Notes: generated by a model from the letters alone, not told the origin. Counted from the first letter of the stretch, positions 35,656 through 43,659 are shown. The stretch is DNA of 64,000 bases from Streptomyces sp. NBC_01451 (GCF_036227485.1 NZ_CP109479.1:7068001-7132000); one strand, 5' to 3'. A program made the numbers and translations.

Positions 35656-37028
35656 CCAGCCAGAGCTGCGCCGAATGCGGAACACGGGCGGAGCCCGGCC
35701 AGTCCTTCTGCGACGCCTGTGGGGCGGTGCTGAGCTGGTCGGACCGCGAGGAGCGGGCGGAACGGACGGCCTCCGCCAGGGGTGCGGGTGCCGCCGAACC
35801 CGTGTCCGTTCCGGCGGGGGAGCCCGCCCTGGCGGCGGGTGCGCGCGAGGAGCCGAGGCCCGCCGGCGGGCCGTCGGGCAGCGCCGACGCTCCCGCTCCC
35901 GGCTGGGACGCGTTCTCCCGCTCGGGCCCCGGCGGCACCGTGGTGCCGAGCACCGCCCTGGCCCGGCTGGACGAACACATCCCGTCGGCTCCGTCCGCTC
36001 CCGAACCATCGGCGCCCGCCATCCCCGCAACAGCCCAGGACGCCGACGCCGACACCCTGCCCCAGCCCGCGGTACCCCCCGGGGAGAGCAGCACCACGGC
36101 CCCCGCTCCCGCCCCCACGCCGGACGACAGCGCGGCCCGCGCCAGGTCCCTCCTCGTACCGGTCTCCGACCCCGGACCCCGGACCGCCCCGGAGCCGTCC
36201 GTCGCACCGGTGCTGCCCGGCCGCCCGGTCGCCGACCGCCCGCAGGTCCGGACCCCGGGCCGGGAACCCGGCGTACAGGGCGGCCTTCCGTGCCCCTGGT
36301 GCGCCACCCCGAACATGCCCGACCGGCACTTCTGCGGACGCTGCGCCATGCCACTGTCCGGCCACAGCCACGACGAGCCCGGCCGACGGCCGTGGTGGCG
36401 CCGTCTGCTGAACCCGGGGGGCGGTGAGACCCCGTGGGCGGGGGACCGTCCGCGACTGCGCAGGGGCTTCGGCCGCGTCATGAACTGGGTGGTCGGCGCG
36501 CTGGTGCTGACCCTCCTGATCGTGGCGGTCATGAACACCGACGACGCCGTGAACGGCATCCGCGACCACTTCGCCAAGCGGGCCCCGGCCGACCCCGACA
36601 AGGTCATCGCGTCCCGCTCCTACCCGGGCCACAAGCCCGAACTGGCCTTCGACAAGCGGAGCAACACCTGGTGGGGCCCCGGCGTCACCGAGTCCGGCGC
36701 GGGCCAGTGGATCGAGGCCCGCTTCGCCGAGCCCACCCGTCTGCTGGACGTCATCATCACCCCCGGTGTCTCCTCCCGCCCCGAGACGATCGCCGAGTCG
36801 GCGCTCCCGAAGCGCGTCGAGGCCCAGATCACCACCGCGGACGGCAAGAAGACGACCCGTTTCCTCACGCTCGACCAGGGCTCGGGCGGCCAGCGCCGGG
36901 CCTTCCGCGTCGGCTCCGTCACCGCCGTACGCTTCGTCATCCGCTCGGCACACGCGGCGTCCGGCGACAAGCAGGTGGCCATCGCCGAGATCGAGTTCTT
37001 CGGGCGCTCGAACGCGAGCGCTTCGTAA
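35652..37028 (+). CDS. Zinc-ribbon, single-TM protein with C-terminal discoidin-like domain
   Basis: 458 residues, last gene of the CIS operon. Two four-cysteine zinc ribbons are visible: CAECGTRAEPGQSFCDACG (residues 6-24) and CPWCATPNMPDRHFCGRCA (about 217-235), separated by a Pro/Ala linker. A transmembrane helix follows near 278-298 (VVGALVLTLLIVAVMN). The outer domain (about 315-452) has FDKRSNTWWGPGVTESGAGQWIEARF and a VRFVI...IAEIEFFG end, a galactose-binding/discoidin (NADase-type glycan-binding) fold. The cytoplasmic ribbons could contact the particle and the outer domain the wall, giving a docking role. This is inference from layout and operon position. Confidence 0.82.
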   Translation: MTSQSCAECGTRAEPGQSFCDACGAVLSWSDREERAERTASARGAGAAEPVSVPAGEPALAAGAREEPRPAGGPSGSADAPAPGWDAFSRSGPGGTVVPSTALARLDEHIPSAPSAPEPSAPAIPATAQDADADTLPQPAVPPGESSTTAPAPAPTPDDSAARARSLLVPVSDPGPRTAPEPSVAPVLPGRPVADRPQVRTPGREPGVQGGLPCPWCATPNMPDRHFCGRCAMPLSGHSHDEPGRRPWWRRLLNPGGGETPWAGDRPRLRRGFGRVMNWVVGALVLTLLIVAVMNTDDAVNGIRDHFAKRAPADPDKVIASRSYPGHKPELAFDKRSNTWWGPGVTESGAGQWIEARFAEPTRLLDVIITPGVSSRPETIAESALPKRVEAQITTADGKKTTRFLTLDQGSGGQRRAFRVGSVTAVRFVIRSAHAASGDKQVAIAEIEFFGRSNASAS

Positions 37029-37079
37029 GGCTCACGGGTCTCAGCCGCGACGCTCTCTTTGCGGGACCTCTTGCCTGTG

Positions 37080-37102
37080 GGACCCCCGTGCCCACGGGGT
37101 CC
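37080..37102. terminator. Hairpin after the CIS operon
   Basis: GGACCCCCGTG (37080-37090) pairs with CACGGGGTCC (37093-37102) with one bulged base and a very short loop. It lies 52 bases after the last CIS gene and just before the stop of the convergent MazG-like gene. Confidence 0.6.
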
Positions 37103-37106
37103 TTGC

Positions 37107-37430
37107 CTACCGGGGGCCCAGCGAGCGCTCCCTGACCCCTGCCAGATGGGTGGTGAACACCTCTCCGGCGTCCGGGGCCAGGGTGCGCAGGGCCACCATC
37201 GCCGTGATGACGACGTCGCACAGTTCCGACCGGACGTCGTCCCACGTGTGGCTCGCGCCCTTGCGCGGGTTCTGGCCGGTCGCGCCGATCACCGCCTGGG
37301 CGACCTCGCCGACCTCCTCGGTCAGCTTCAGCATGCGCAGGAGGAGGGACTCGCGGTCGGGGTGAGTCCGGTTGGCGTCGAGCCAGGTCCAGAGGTCGTC
37401 GATCACTGCCCAGACGTCGTCATCAGCCAT
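37107..37430 (-). CDS. MazG-like nucleotide pyrophosphohydrolase
   Basis: 107 residues from ATG 37430 behind GGGAGG. The MazG/dUTPase-2 helices are visible: MLKLTEEVGEVAQAVIG carries the EExxE metal-binding motif, and VRSELCDVVITAMVAL the second ExxxD-type motif. Such proteins hydrolyse NTPs or dNTPs to monophosphates as house-cleaning enzymes. The gene is short but within the range of single-domain MazG-like proteins. It is convergent with the CIS operon and probably unrelated to it. Confidence 0.85.
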   Translation of the reverse strand: MADDDVWAVIDDLWTWLDANRTHPDRESLLLRMLKLTEEVGEVAQAVIGATGQNPRKGASHTWDDVRSELCDVVITAMVALRTLAPDAGEVFTTHLAGVRERSLGPR

Positions 37431-37543
37431 GGGAGAAGCCTCCCACGCGACCCCGGCACCCCGACCCGACAGCCCGGATCCGTCTGCGCCGCCACGCCCC
37501 TCGACGCCGCTGTTCCGCTGTGTCGCTGTTCCTCGGTAGTCCG

Positions 37544-38098
37544 CTATTCCTCGAACAGCGCGTCCTGCGTGCCCTGTTGACGCTCCCGCACCCGCCGGTT
37601 CCGCGCCCCCACGATCACCGCCGTGACCGCGGCCGTCGCGGCGAGGGCCGTCGGGACCATCCAGCCGCGGTCGAGTACGTGGCCCAGCGCGTGGTCCAGG
37701 GAGAGCCGGCCGGGGCCCGTCACCGCGAGGCCCGCGGCGGCGAGGCCCAGGGTCGCGGCGTACTCGTAGCCGCCGTCCGCGCTGAAGAACCCGTTGGGCG
37801 CGTGCACGGCGGTGGCGCCGGCCATCGCGCCCGCCGCCGCCGCGCCGGCCGCCGGAGTCGCCAGGCCCAGTGCGAGCAGTGCACCGCCGCCCGTCTCCGC
37901 GAGGCCCGCTGCCGTGGCACTGGCCTTCCCCGGTGCGTAGCCGACGGACTCCATGAAGGCACCGGTGCCTTCGAGGCCGTGCCCGCCGAACCACCCGAAC
38001 AGCTTCTGCGCGCCGTGCGCCGCCAGCACCCCGCCCGTTCCCAGGCGGAGCAGCAGCAGCCCCAGATCACGCCGGTCGTACCGGTCGTCACAGGTCAT
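37544..38098 (-). CDS. DoxX family membrane protein
   Basis: 184 residues from ATG 38098. LGLLLLRLGTGGVLAAHGAQKLFGWFGGHG is the typical DoxX first helix and polar turn, followed by LAETGGGALLALGLATPAAG and HAPNGFFSADGGYEYA. There are four to five transmembrane helices, the last near 155-175. DoxX-like proteins are linked to quinone or redox functions at the membrane in some bacteria, but this subgroup is uncharacterised. It lies 113 bases upstream of the MazG-like gene on the same strand. Confidence 0.85.
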   Translation of the reverse strand: MTCDDRYDRRDLGLLLLRLGTGGVLAAHGAQKLFGWFGGHGLEGTGAFMESVGYAPGKASATAAGLAETGGGALLALGLATPAAGAAAAGAMAGATAVHAPNGFFSADGGYEYAATLGLAAAGLAVTGPGRLSLDHALGHVLDRGWMVPTALAATAAVTAVIVGARNRRVRERQQGTQDALFEE

Positions 38099-38199
38099 GT
38101 CTCCACCGTCGCACCGATCGCCCCGCCCGCACCCGGCGGCGGTGTCCGTGCCTGCCGTTCGGGTGGCGGGTGCCCGGGGGCGGTGCCAGTCTGTCCGGC

Positions 38200-38523
38200 A
38201 TGACGATTCAGACCGCCAAGCTCAGCGACCCGGCCGTCCGGGCCTTCGTCAACGCCGTGAACGCACACGACCGCGAGGCCTTCCGGGCCGTCCTGGCACC
38301 CGGCGCGACCATGTCCGACGACGGCTCGGACCGTGACCTCGCCGACTGGACCGAGCGCGAGATCTTCTCCTCCCACGGGCACATGGAGGTCGACAACGAG
38401 TCGCGGGGAGGCCGTGTTCTCGTCGCCAACTACAGCAACGACACCTGGGGCGAGATGCGCACCAAGTGGAGCTTCACCGTCGACGACGGCCGCATCCTGC
38501 GCTTCGAGACCGGCCAGGCCTGA
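38200..38523 (+). CDS. SnoaL/NTF2-like protein
   Basis: 107 residues from ATG 38200. The NTF2-like cone fold is suggested by AVRAFVNAVNAHDREAFRAVLAPGATMSDDGSDRDLADWTEREIF followed by alternating strands (RVLVANYSNDTWGEMRTKWSFTVDDGRILRFETGQ). Members include small isomerases, cyclases and stress proteins with no shared reaction. It is divergent from the DoxX gene with a 101-base gap. Function is unknown. Confidence 0.75.
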   Translation: MTIQTAKLSDPAVRAFVNAVNAHDREAFRAVLAPGATMSDDGSDRDLADWTEREIFSSHGHMEVDNESRGGRVLVANYSNDTWGEMRTKWSFTVDDGRILRFETGQA

Positions 38524-38590
38524 CGGCCGCGGGAGCCGTCGGCAGCTCCCCTTGCGCTGACGTGTGCTCCAACTCCTGGTGTCCTGCCCC

Positions 38591-38926
38591 ATGGAGACGA
38601 CGGACCACCCGGACGACACGGACGGCACAGGCACCACCCGGGCCTTCGCGAACCGGACCCTGGGCCGCAGCGGCATCGAGGTCAGTCCCCTCGGCTTCGG
38701 CTGCTGGGCCATCGGCGGAGAGTGGGGAGCCCCGGACGGACAGCCCCTCGGCTGGGGCGGGGTCGACGACGACGAGTCCGTACGGGCGGTCCGGCGCAGC
38801 CCCCGCACCGTCCCCATCCCCGGCTTCCGGTCCGTCGCGCAGGCCGGGGAGAACGCCGACGCGATCGCGAAAGGGCCGCTCACCGCAGGGCGGTTGGCCG
38901 AGATCGGCCAACTGCTCGGGCGGTGA
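38591..38926 (+). pseudogene. Aldo/keto reductase remnant with large internal deletion
   Basis: The open frame encodes 111 residues. The first part is a normal AKR N-terminus ([23 protein letters not shown], near residues 20-42) with [11 protein letters not shown] near 57-67. It then jumps directly to a normal AKR C-terminus ([22 protein letters not shown]), skipping roughly 200 residues of the barrel. That segment would carry the catalytic Tyr, Lys and His. The junction is in frame near RRSPRTVP. It cannot be a working reductase and is best read as a deletion remnant. Confidence 0.8.
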
Positions 38927-38988
38927 ACGGCCCTCCGGACCGGCGTGTGCCGGCCGATCGGCTGATCGGCCGATCAGCGATCAGGCGA

Positions 38989-39678
38989 TCAACTGACGTA
39001 CTGGTCCTGGTCCGTGACCGTCAGCTGACCCGCCTTGATGGTCGCCACCCGGGGTGCCCGACGGGCGATCGACGAGTCGTGGGTGACCAGGATGAAGGTC
39101 AGCCCGTGCTCGCGCCACAGCCCTTCGAGCAGCGCCATGATGTCGTCGCGTGTGCCCTCGTCGAGGTTGCCGGTGGGCTCGTCCGCGAGCAGTACCTTCG
39201 GCTTCTTCACCAGGGCGCGGGCGATGGCGACCCGCTGCTGCTGACCGCCGGACAGCTCGGTCGGGACGTGCGACAGCCGCTCGCCGAGGCCCACCGAGCG
39301 CAGCGCCTCGGCCGCCCGCTCGCGCCGCTCGGCGGGCTTCACGCCGAGCGGTACGAGGGCCGTCTCGACGTTCTCCTGCGCGGTCAGCGTCGGGATGAGG
39401 TTGAACGCCTGGAAGATGATGCCGATCTTCTCGGCGCGCAGCCGGGTCAGCTTCGCCTCGCTGATGGCGCCGAGATCGACACCGTCCAGCTCGACGCTGC
39501 CCTCGGTCGGCCGGTCCAGGCCGCCGATCATCTGAAGGAGGGTGGACTTGCCGCCGCCGGTGGGACCCTGGATGACGAGCTGGTCGCCGTCCTCGATGAC
39601 GAGGTCGATGCCGCGCAGCGCCTCCACCGTCTCCTTGCCCCGCGTGTATCTCTTGCTGACACCGGTGAGCTTGTACAT
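38989..39678 (-). CDS. ABC transporter ATP-binding protein (MacB/LolD type)
   Basis: 229 residues from ATG 39678 behind CGGAG. Walker A GPTGGGKST near 39-47, Q-loop IIFQAFNLIP, signature LSGGQQQRV near 145, Walker B VLLADEPTGNLD near 167, H-loop LVTHD. The LolD/MacB-type ATPase pairs with the FtsX-like permease encoded 137 bases upstream on the same strand. It probably powers export of a peptide, antibiotic or lipoprotein-related substrate. The gap holds an 8-bp tandem array, unusual for subunits of one transporter. Confidence 0.92.
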   Translation of the reverse strand: MYKLTGVSKRYTRGKETVEALRGIDLVIEDGDQLVIQGPTGGGKSTLLQMIGGLDRPTEGSVELDGVDLGAISEAKLTRLRAEKIGIIFQAFNLIPTLTAQENVETALVPLGVKPAERRERAAEALRSVGLGERLSHVPTELSGGQQQRVAIARALVKKPKVLLADEPTGNLDEGTRDDIMALLEGLWREHGLTFILVTHDSSIARRAPRVATIKAGQLTVTDQDQYVS

Positions 39679-39730
39679 GAACGACTCCGTGACGTACGGG
39701 AATTGGGGCAGGGGGAGGGGGAACTGAGAC

Positions 39731-39794
39731 AACCGGGGAACCGAGGAACCGGGGAACCGGGGAACCGAGGAACCGGGGAACCGGGGAACCGAGG
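39731..39794. repeat. Octamer tandem array with 24-bp higher-order period
   Basis: Eight consecutive octamers, AACCGGGG or AACCGAGG, fill 39731-39794 in the order g-a-g, g-a-g, g-a (the variable base being G or A). The same three-octamer (24-bp) block is thus repeated. A ninth, diverged copy follows. The array lies between the permease stop and the ATPase start and is not coding. Confidence 0.88.
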
Positions 39795-39814
39795 AACCGC
39801 TGAACTCGGCAGGG

Positions 39815-41296
39815 CTACGACACGCTGCGCAGCGCGTCCGCGGGCCGCATCCGTGAGGCCCGCCAGCCGCCCATCGCCCCGGCGATCAGACCGCCGGTGA
39901 TGGCGAGGCCCGCCGCGAGCGCGATGGTGGTGAGGGAGACGGGCGCCGACAGCGCGATCTCCATCGTGTTGGCCGCCGACTGCTGACCCGGGCCGCCACC
40001 GCCGGGGCCGCCACCGCCGCCGGGGCCACCGCCGGTGTTGCCGAGCTGCGCGGTCAGCTTGGGGCTGTAGGTGGTCACCGCGTACGCCGCCGCCAGGCCG
40101 AGGCCGATGCCGAGCGCGCCGCCGAGCAGACCGTTCACGATGGACTCGCCGACGACCTGCCGGGTCACCTTGCGCGAGGGCCAGCCCAGCGCCTTCAGCG
40201 TGCCGAACTCCCGCACCCGCCGGGACACGGCCGAGGAGGTGAGCAGCGCGGCCACCAGGAACGCCGCCGCGAGCACCGCGATGGACAGCCACTTGCCGAC
40301 GCTGGTCGCGAGGTTCGAGGCCGTGGAGAGGGAACCGGAGACGGTCTCCGCGAGGTCGGCGGAGGTCGTGACGGTCGTACCCGAGATGTTCTTCTGGATC
40401 GTCGCCTTGACGGTCTCGATCTGCTTCGAGTCGGTCGCCTGGACGTAGATCGTGGAGACCAGGTTCGCGGAGTCGCCGAGTGTCTGCGCCTGCTTGAGCG
40501 GCAGGTACACGTCGGTCGTGGTCTCGCTGCTCTCGGGCGTGGCGATGCCGATGACCGTGTACTTCGTACCGGAGATCGTGAGGGTCTTGCCGACCGTGTA
40601 CTTGTTCTCCTTGGCGTACGACTTGCTGAGCACCGCGACCTTCGCGTTGGCCTGCGCCGTCGTGAACGTCTTGCCGCTGGTGATCGTCGTGGTGGCGAGC
40701 GGGCCGAGCTCCTGGTTCGTCACGTCGACGCCCATGACGGAGTACGAGTTGACGTCGAACGAGGCGCCGCCGCCCTGGATCTCGGGCGGGGCGGTGCTGC
40801 CGGTGTTGCCGCCCTGGCCGCCGCCGGGACCGCCCTGGCCGGAGGACGAGGAGGACGACGAGGTGTCGGTCTTCGCCTTGCCCTGGGTGAAGGAGCCGTC
40901 GACCTTGGTGACGTTGAGGCTCAGCGCGCCGACCGCCGTCGCCACGCCCTTCTGGGCGGCGACCTTGGTGACCAGCGCCGACTTCAGGGTCTGGCCGCCC
41001 TGGGTCGTCACGCGGTCGCTGCTCTGGGTCTCGGTCGAGTCGTTCGAGCTGGCGTCGAAGTCGAAGCTCGGCCGGCCCGACTGGTTGCCGGTGGGGGCCG
41101 ATCTGGCCTTGGTGACGGTCATGTCGGTGCCGAGGCCGTACAGCGACTGCAGGACCTTCTCCTGTGCCTGCTGCATGCCGGCCGACACCGAGCTGACGGT
41201 GATGACCAGCGCGATACCGAGCGCCAGACCCATGGCGATGACCAGAGCGGCCTTCTTGCGCCGGCTCAGCTCACGCTTGAGATAGATGCCAAACAT
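39815..41296 (-). CDS. ABC transporter permease (MacB/FtsX family)
   Basis: 493 residues from ATG 41296 behind TTGAGGAAC. The first transmembrane helix lies near 17-39. A large extracytoplasmic domain (about 45-340) contains a Ser/Gly/Pro linker (TSSSSSSSGQGGPGGG). Three C-terminal helices carry the FtsX motif SSAVSRRVREFGTLKALGWPSRKV near 370. A second Gly/Pro insertion (NTGGGPGGGGGPGGGG) lies between helices 3 and 4. The end is RMRPADALRSVS, typical of the family. With the ATPase it forms a MacB-type mechanotransmission exporter. Its mRNA leader has a competing-hairpin arrangement listed separately. Confidence 0.9.
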   Translation of the reverse strand: MFGIYLKRELSRRKKAALVIAMGLALGIALVITVSSVSAGMQQAQEKVLQSLYGLGTDMTVTKARSAPTGNQSGRPSFDFDASSNDSTETQSSDRVTTQGGQTLKSALVTKVAAQKGVATAVGALSLNVTKVDGSFTQGKAKTDTSSSSSSSGQGGPGGGQGGNTGSTAPPEIQGGGASFDVNSYSVMGVDVTNQELGPLATTTITSGKTFTTAQANAKVAVLSKSYAKENKYTVGKTLTISGTKYTVIGIATPESSETTTDVYLPLKQAQTLGDSANLVSTIYVQATDSKQIETVKATIQKNISGTTVTTSADLAETVSGSLSTASNLATSVGKWLSIAVLAAAFLVAALLTSSAVSRRVREFGTLKALGWPSRKVTRQVVGESIVNGLLGGALGIGLGLAAAYAVTTYSPKLTAQLGNTGGGPGGGGGPGGGGPGQQSAANTMEIALSAPVSLTTIALAAGLAITGGLIAGAMGGWRASRMRPADALRSVS

Positions 41297-41299
41297 CCC

Positions 41300-41378
41300 G
41301 TTCCTCAAAGGTTCATGGGCGCCCAGCTGCGGACGGCGCCCACTGTGGGCGCTGCCACAAGCTAGGGAGGAACCTTTG
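41300..41378 (-). promoter_or_regulatory. Permease mRNA leader with competing pairings around the ribosome site
   Basis: In the leftward transcript, CAAAGGTTCCTC (from 41378 to 41367) can pair with GAACCTTTG (41314-41306) or, through GTTCCTC, with GAGGAAC (41306-41300), which includes the Shine-Dalgarno of the permease. The two pairings exclude each other. Between them lies a 17-base palindrome GCGCCCACTGTGGGCGC (41336-41352) and a possible 17-codon leader ORF starting GTGGCAGCG and ending TGA just before the permease start. A translational or operator control is inferred. Confidence 0.45.
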
Positions 41379-41765
41379 TGGGGAACTGGGTAAACGATGT
41401 GCGGGGGCTGAGAAAGCGGGACCGAAACAATCACGAACAATTAAGGCGCGTCGCCTGGCTGTTGGTGCGGCCCGTGGTGCTCGGGTGCCGGAGTGCACGA
41501 CAGCCGCTCCATGACCCGGTGCGTACCTCGCGGTCCCACGCGAGGTCCACCCCCACCCGGATACGCCGTGGAGCGGCTGTCGCCTTCCCCCCCTCGGCAT
41601 GGTCCGTTGTGTGCTACCGGAACCTCAGAGCGTCAAGTGTGAAGCTCTGATGGAGAAGGCGTGTTGAGCATATGCCTGCGACCGGGCCGAACGCTACGGA
41701 GCAATCAATTCCGCTTGTGCAGGTTGAGTCTTCGAATACCTGCGCGAAGCCGCCCCGGTTCCGCC
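41379..41765. other. Long intergenic region with no clear gene
   Basis: Together with the leader this is about 470 bp between two leftward genes. It includes the nested palindrome at 41498-41582. A rightward frame from ATG 41672 (PATGPNATEQSIPLVQVE) has a reasonable ribosome site (GGAGAAGG), but it runs antisense into the SDR gene and has no recognisable family. It should also contain the promoter of the ABC operon. Confidence 0.5.
41498..41582. repeat. 85-bp nested palindrome
   Basis: CGACAGCCGCTCCA (41498-41511) and its exact complement at 41569-41582 enclose 57 bases. These include a second perfect hairpin, ACCTCGCG (41525-41532) and CGCGAGGT (41539-41546) with loop GTCCCA. The two-tier structure could be the terminator of the SDR/oxidoreductase operon, a structured RNA, or a small terminal-inverted-repeat element. 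Confidence 0.7.
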
Positions 41766-42542
41766 TCAGCCGCGCCCCACATAGGGCATCGCGGTCGCCA
41801 GAACCGTCGCGAACTGCACATTCGCCTCCAACGGCAGCTCCGCCATGTGCCGCACGGTGCGGGCCACGTCCGCCACGTCCATGACGGGCTCCGGCGCCAT
41901 CTCCCCGTTCGCCTGAAGGGCCCCCGTCCGCATACGCGCCGTCATGTCCGTCGCCGCGTTCCCGATGTCGATCTGGGAGACCGCGATCCGGTACGGCCGC
42001 CCGTCCAGCGCCAGCGCCTTCGTCAGCCCCGTCAGCGCGTGCTTTGTCGCGGTGTACGGCGCCGAGTTCGGCCGGGGCGTGTGCGCGGAGACCGACCCGT
42101 TGTTGATGATCCGGCCGCCCTGCGGATCCTGCTCCTTCATCTGCCGGTACGCCGCCTGCGCGCACAGGAACGCCCCGTTGAGGTTGGTGTCCACGACGTG
42201 CCGCCACGCCTCGTACTCCAGGTCCTCCACCGCCACCCCGCCGGGACCGAACGTCCCCGCGTTGTTGAACAGCAGGTCGAGCCGCCCGAACCGCTCGCGC
42301 ACGGCCGCGAACAGGGCGGCCACGTCGTCGGGTTGGGCCACATCGGCGCGTACGACGAGACAGTCGCTCCCGGGAGTTCCCTCGCGCGTGCCCCCGGATG
42401 CGAGCGCCGCCGTCTCCTCCAGTCGTTCGGTACGCCGGCCCGTGAGCGCCACCGACCAGCCCGCGCCGAGCAGTTCGAGGGCGACCGCCCGCCCGATACC
42501 GGAACCGGCGCCGGTCACGACCGCGATCCTCCCGTCGCTCAC
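41766..42542 (-). CDS. SDR family oxidoreductase
   Basis: 258 residues from GTG 42540-42542, overlapping the stop of the upstream Gfo/Idh gene. TGAGSGIG near 10-17 and NNAG near 92 mark the cofactor site; INNGSVSA supplies Ser and YTATK the Tyr/Lys pair near 163-167. The late segment [13 protein letters not shown] resembles classical SDRs. The substrate is unknown; coupling to a Gfo/Idh/MocA oxidoreductase suggests sugar or polyol metabolism. Confidence 0.88.
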   Translation of the reverse strand: MSDGRIAVVTGAGSGIGRAVALELLGAGWSVALTGRRTERLEETAALASGGTREGTPGSDCLVVRADVAQPDDVAALFAAVRERFGRLDLLFNNAGTFGPGGVAVEDLEYEAWRHVVDTNLNGAFLCAQAAYRQMKEQDPQGGRIINNGSVSAHTPRPNSAPYTATKHALTGLTKALALDGRPYRIAVSQIDIGNAATDMTARMRTGALQANGEMAPEPVMDVADVARTVRHMAELPLEANVQFATVLATAMPYVGRG

Positions 42543-43543
42543 GCGCGGGCCTCGGCGGGGTAGCGGACGCCGATCTGCTCCCGGATGGTGTCCATCGTGC
42601 GCATCACGGCGAGGGTGCCGTCGAGCGGGACGAGCGGGGACTCGGTCTCGCCGGCCCGCAGGGCGCGCATCACCTCGGTGGCCTCGTGCCGGAAGCTGTT
42701 GCGGGCGCCGTGGTCCGGGGCGGCGACGAACTCCTCGGGGTCCCGGCCGTCGCGGTGCAGTACGAACCGGTCCGCGAAGAAGAACCCGTCGGGTACGTCG
42801 ATCCGGCCCTTGGAGCCGGTCACCGACGCGCTGATGGGCGTACCGCCGACGATGGAGCAGTGCACCGAGGCGAGAGCGCCGCTCTCCCAGGAGAGCAGTG
42901 CCCCCGTCTGGAGATCGACGTTCTCCTCGGAGAGCACTGCTCTCGCCGAGATGCCGTCGGGCTCCCCGAGCAGCAGGTGCGCGAACGACACCGGGTAGAC
43001 GCCCAGGTCGAGCAGCGCCCCGCCGCCCTGCGCCGGGTCACGCAGCCGGTGCGAGGGCGGGAAGGGCCCCTCAAGCCCGAAGTCGGCCTGAACGGTCCGT
43101 ACCTCCCCGATCGCACCGTCGTCGACCAGCGCCTTCAGCCGCCGCACGACCGGGTTGCAGTAGGTCCACATGCCCTCCATCAGGAAGGCCCCGTGCTCCT
43201 TCGCCAGCGCGACGAGCTCCTCGGCCTCCCGCACGTTCAGCGTGAACGCCTTCTCGCACAGCACGTTCCGCCCGGCCTCCAGGCACAGACCCGCGGCGGC
43301 CCGGTGCGCCGAGTGCGGAGTGGCGACGTACACCACGTCCACGTCGGCGTCCTCGGCCAGCGACGCCCAGTCGCCGTAGGCCCGGGGGATGCCGAACCGT
43401 TCCGCGAACGCCTTCGCGGAGGCCTCGCTCCGCGAGGCGACGGCGACGAGCTCCGCGTCCGGCAGATCCACCAGATCCGCCGCCATCGCCGCCGCGATAC
43501 CTCCCGTGGCCAGAATTCCCCACCGCACGCGCTCAGCCGACAT
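42539..43543 (-). CDS. Gfo/Idh/MocA family oxidoreductase
   Basis: 334 residues from ATG 43543. The Rossmann start [20 protein letters not shown] is followed by [36 protein letters not shown] with the family EK(A/P) motif. The C-terminal alpha/beta domain includes [19 protein letters not shown]. It is likely an NAD(P)-dependent sugar or trans-dihydrodiol dehydrogenase. Two perfect 15-bp palindromes (42872-42886 and 42930-42944) lie inside the coding sequence. It is coupled to the SDR downstream and divergent from the Bcr/CflA exporter. Confidence 0.9.
   Translation of the reverse strand: MSAERVRWGILATGGIAAAMAADLVDLPDAELVAVASRSEASAKAFAERFGIPRAYGDWASLAEDADVDVVYVATPHSAHRAAAGLCLEAGRNVLCEKAFTLNVREAEELVALAKEHGAFLMEGMWTYCNPVVRRLKALVDDGAIGEVRTVQADFGLEGPFPPSHRLRDPAQGGGALLDLGVYPVSFAHLLLGEPDGISARAVLSEENVDLQTGALLSWESGALASVHCSIVGGTPISASVTGSKGRIDVPDGFFFADRFVLHRDGRDPEEFVAAPDHGARNSFRHEATEVMRALRAGETESPLVPLDGTLAVMRTMDTIREQIGVRYPAEARA
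42872..42886. repeat. 15-bp perfect palindrome inside the Gfo/Idh gene
   Basis: GAGAGCGCCGCTCTC: seven-base arms around a single C. It belongs to the same GAGAGCRCNGCTCTC-like family as 42930-42944 and related sites near 47.0-47.7 kb. Confidence 0.75.
42930..42944. repeat. Second 15-bp perfect palindrome inside the Gfo/Idh gene
   Basis: GAGAGCACTGCTCTC: seven-base arms around a single C, 58 bases from the similar palindrome at 42872. A near-identical copy with one mismatch occurs at 47638-47652. Confidence 0.75.
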
Positions 43544-43659
43544 GCCAGCCCCTAGTCCCGTGACCTTTGTTACCTCGAACACCCTGTACGAACGGAATGT
43601 ACGAACCGCCTGTACGAGCTGAGAGCATAGGTGGCGGATTACTCGAAAAGGGAGGGCGT

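Noticed and set aside
18546..37028. Prophage interpretation of the tail-like genes
   Set aside because: No capsid, portal, terminase, integrase, lysis cassette or att-like repeats; the AAA+ ATPase and DUF4255 genes are CIS markers.
41672..41884. Rightward 70-codon frame starting PATGPNATEQSIPLVQVE
   Set aside because: It has an acceptable ribosome site but runs antisense through the 3' end of the SDR gene with Arg/Pro/Ala shadow composition and no known family. It might be a broken gene start, but I cannot support it.
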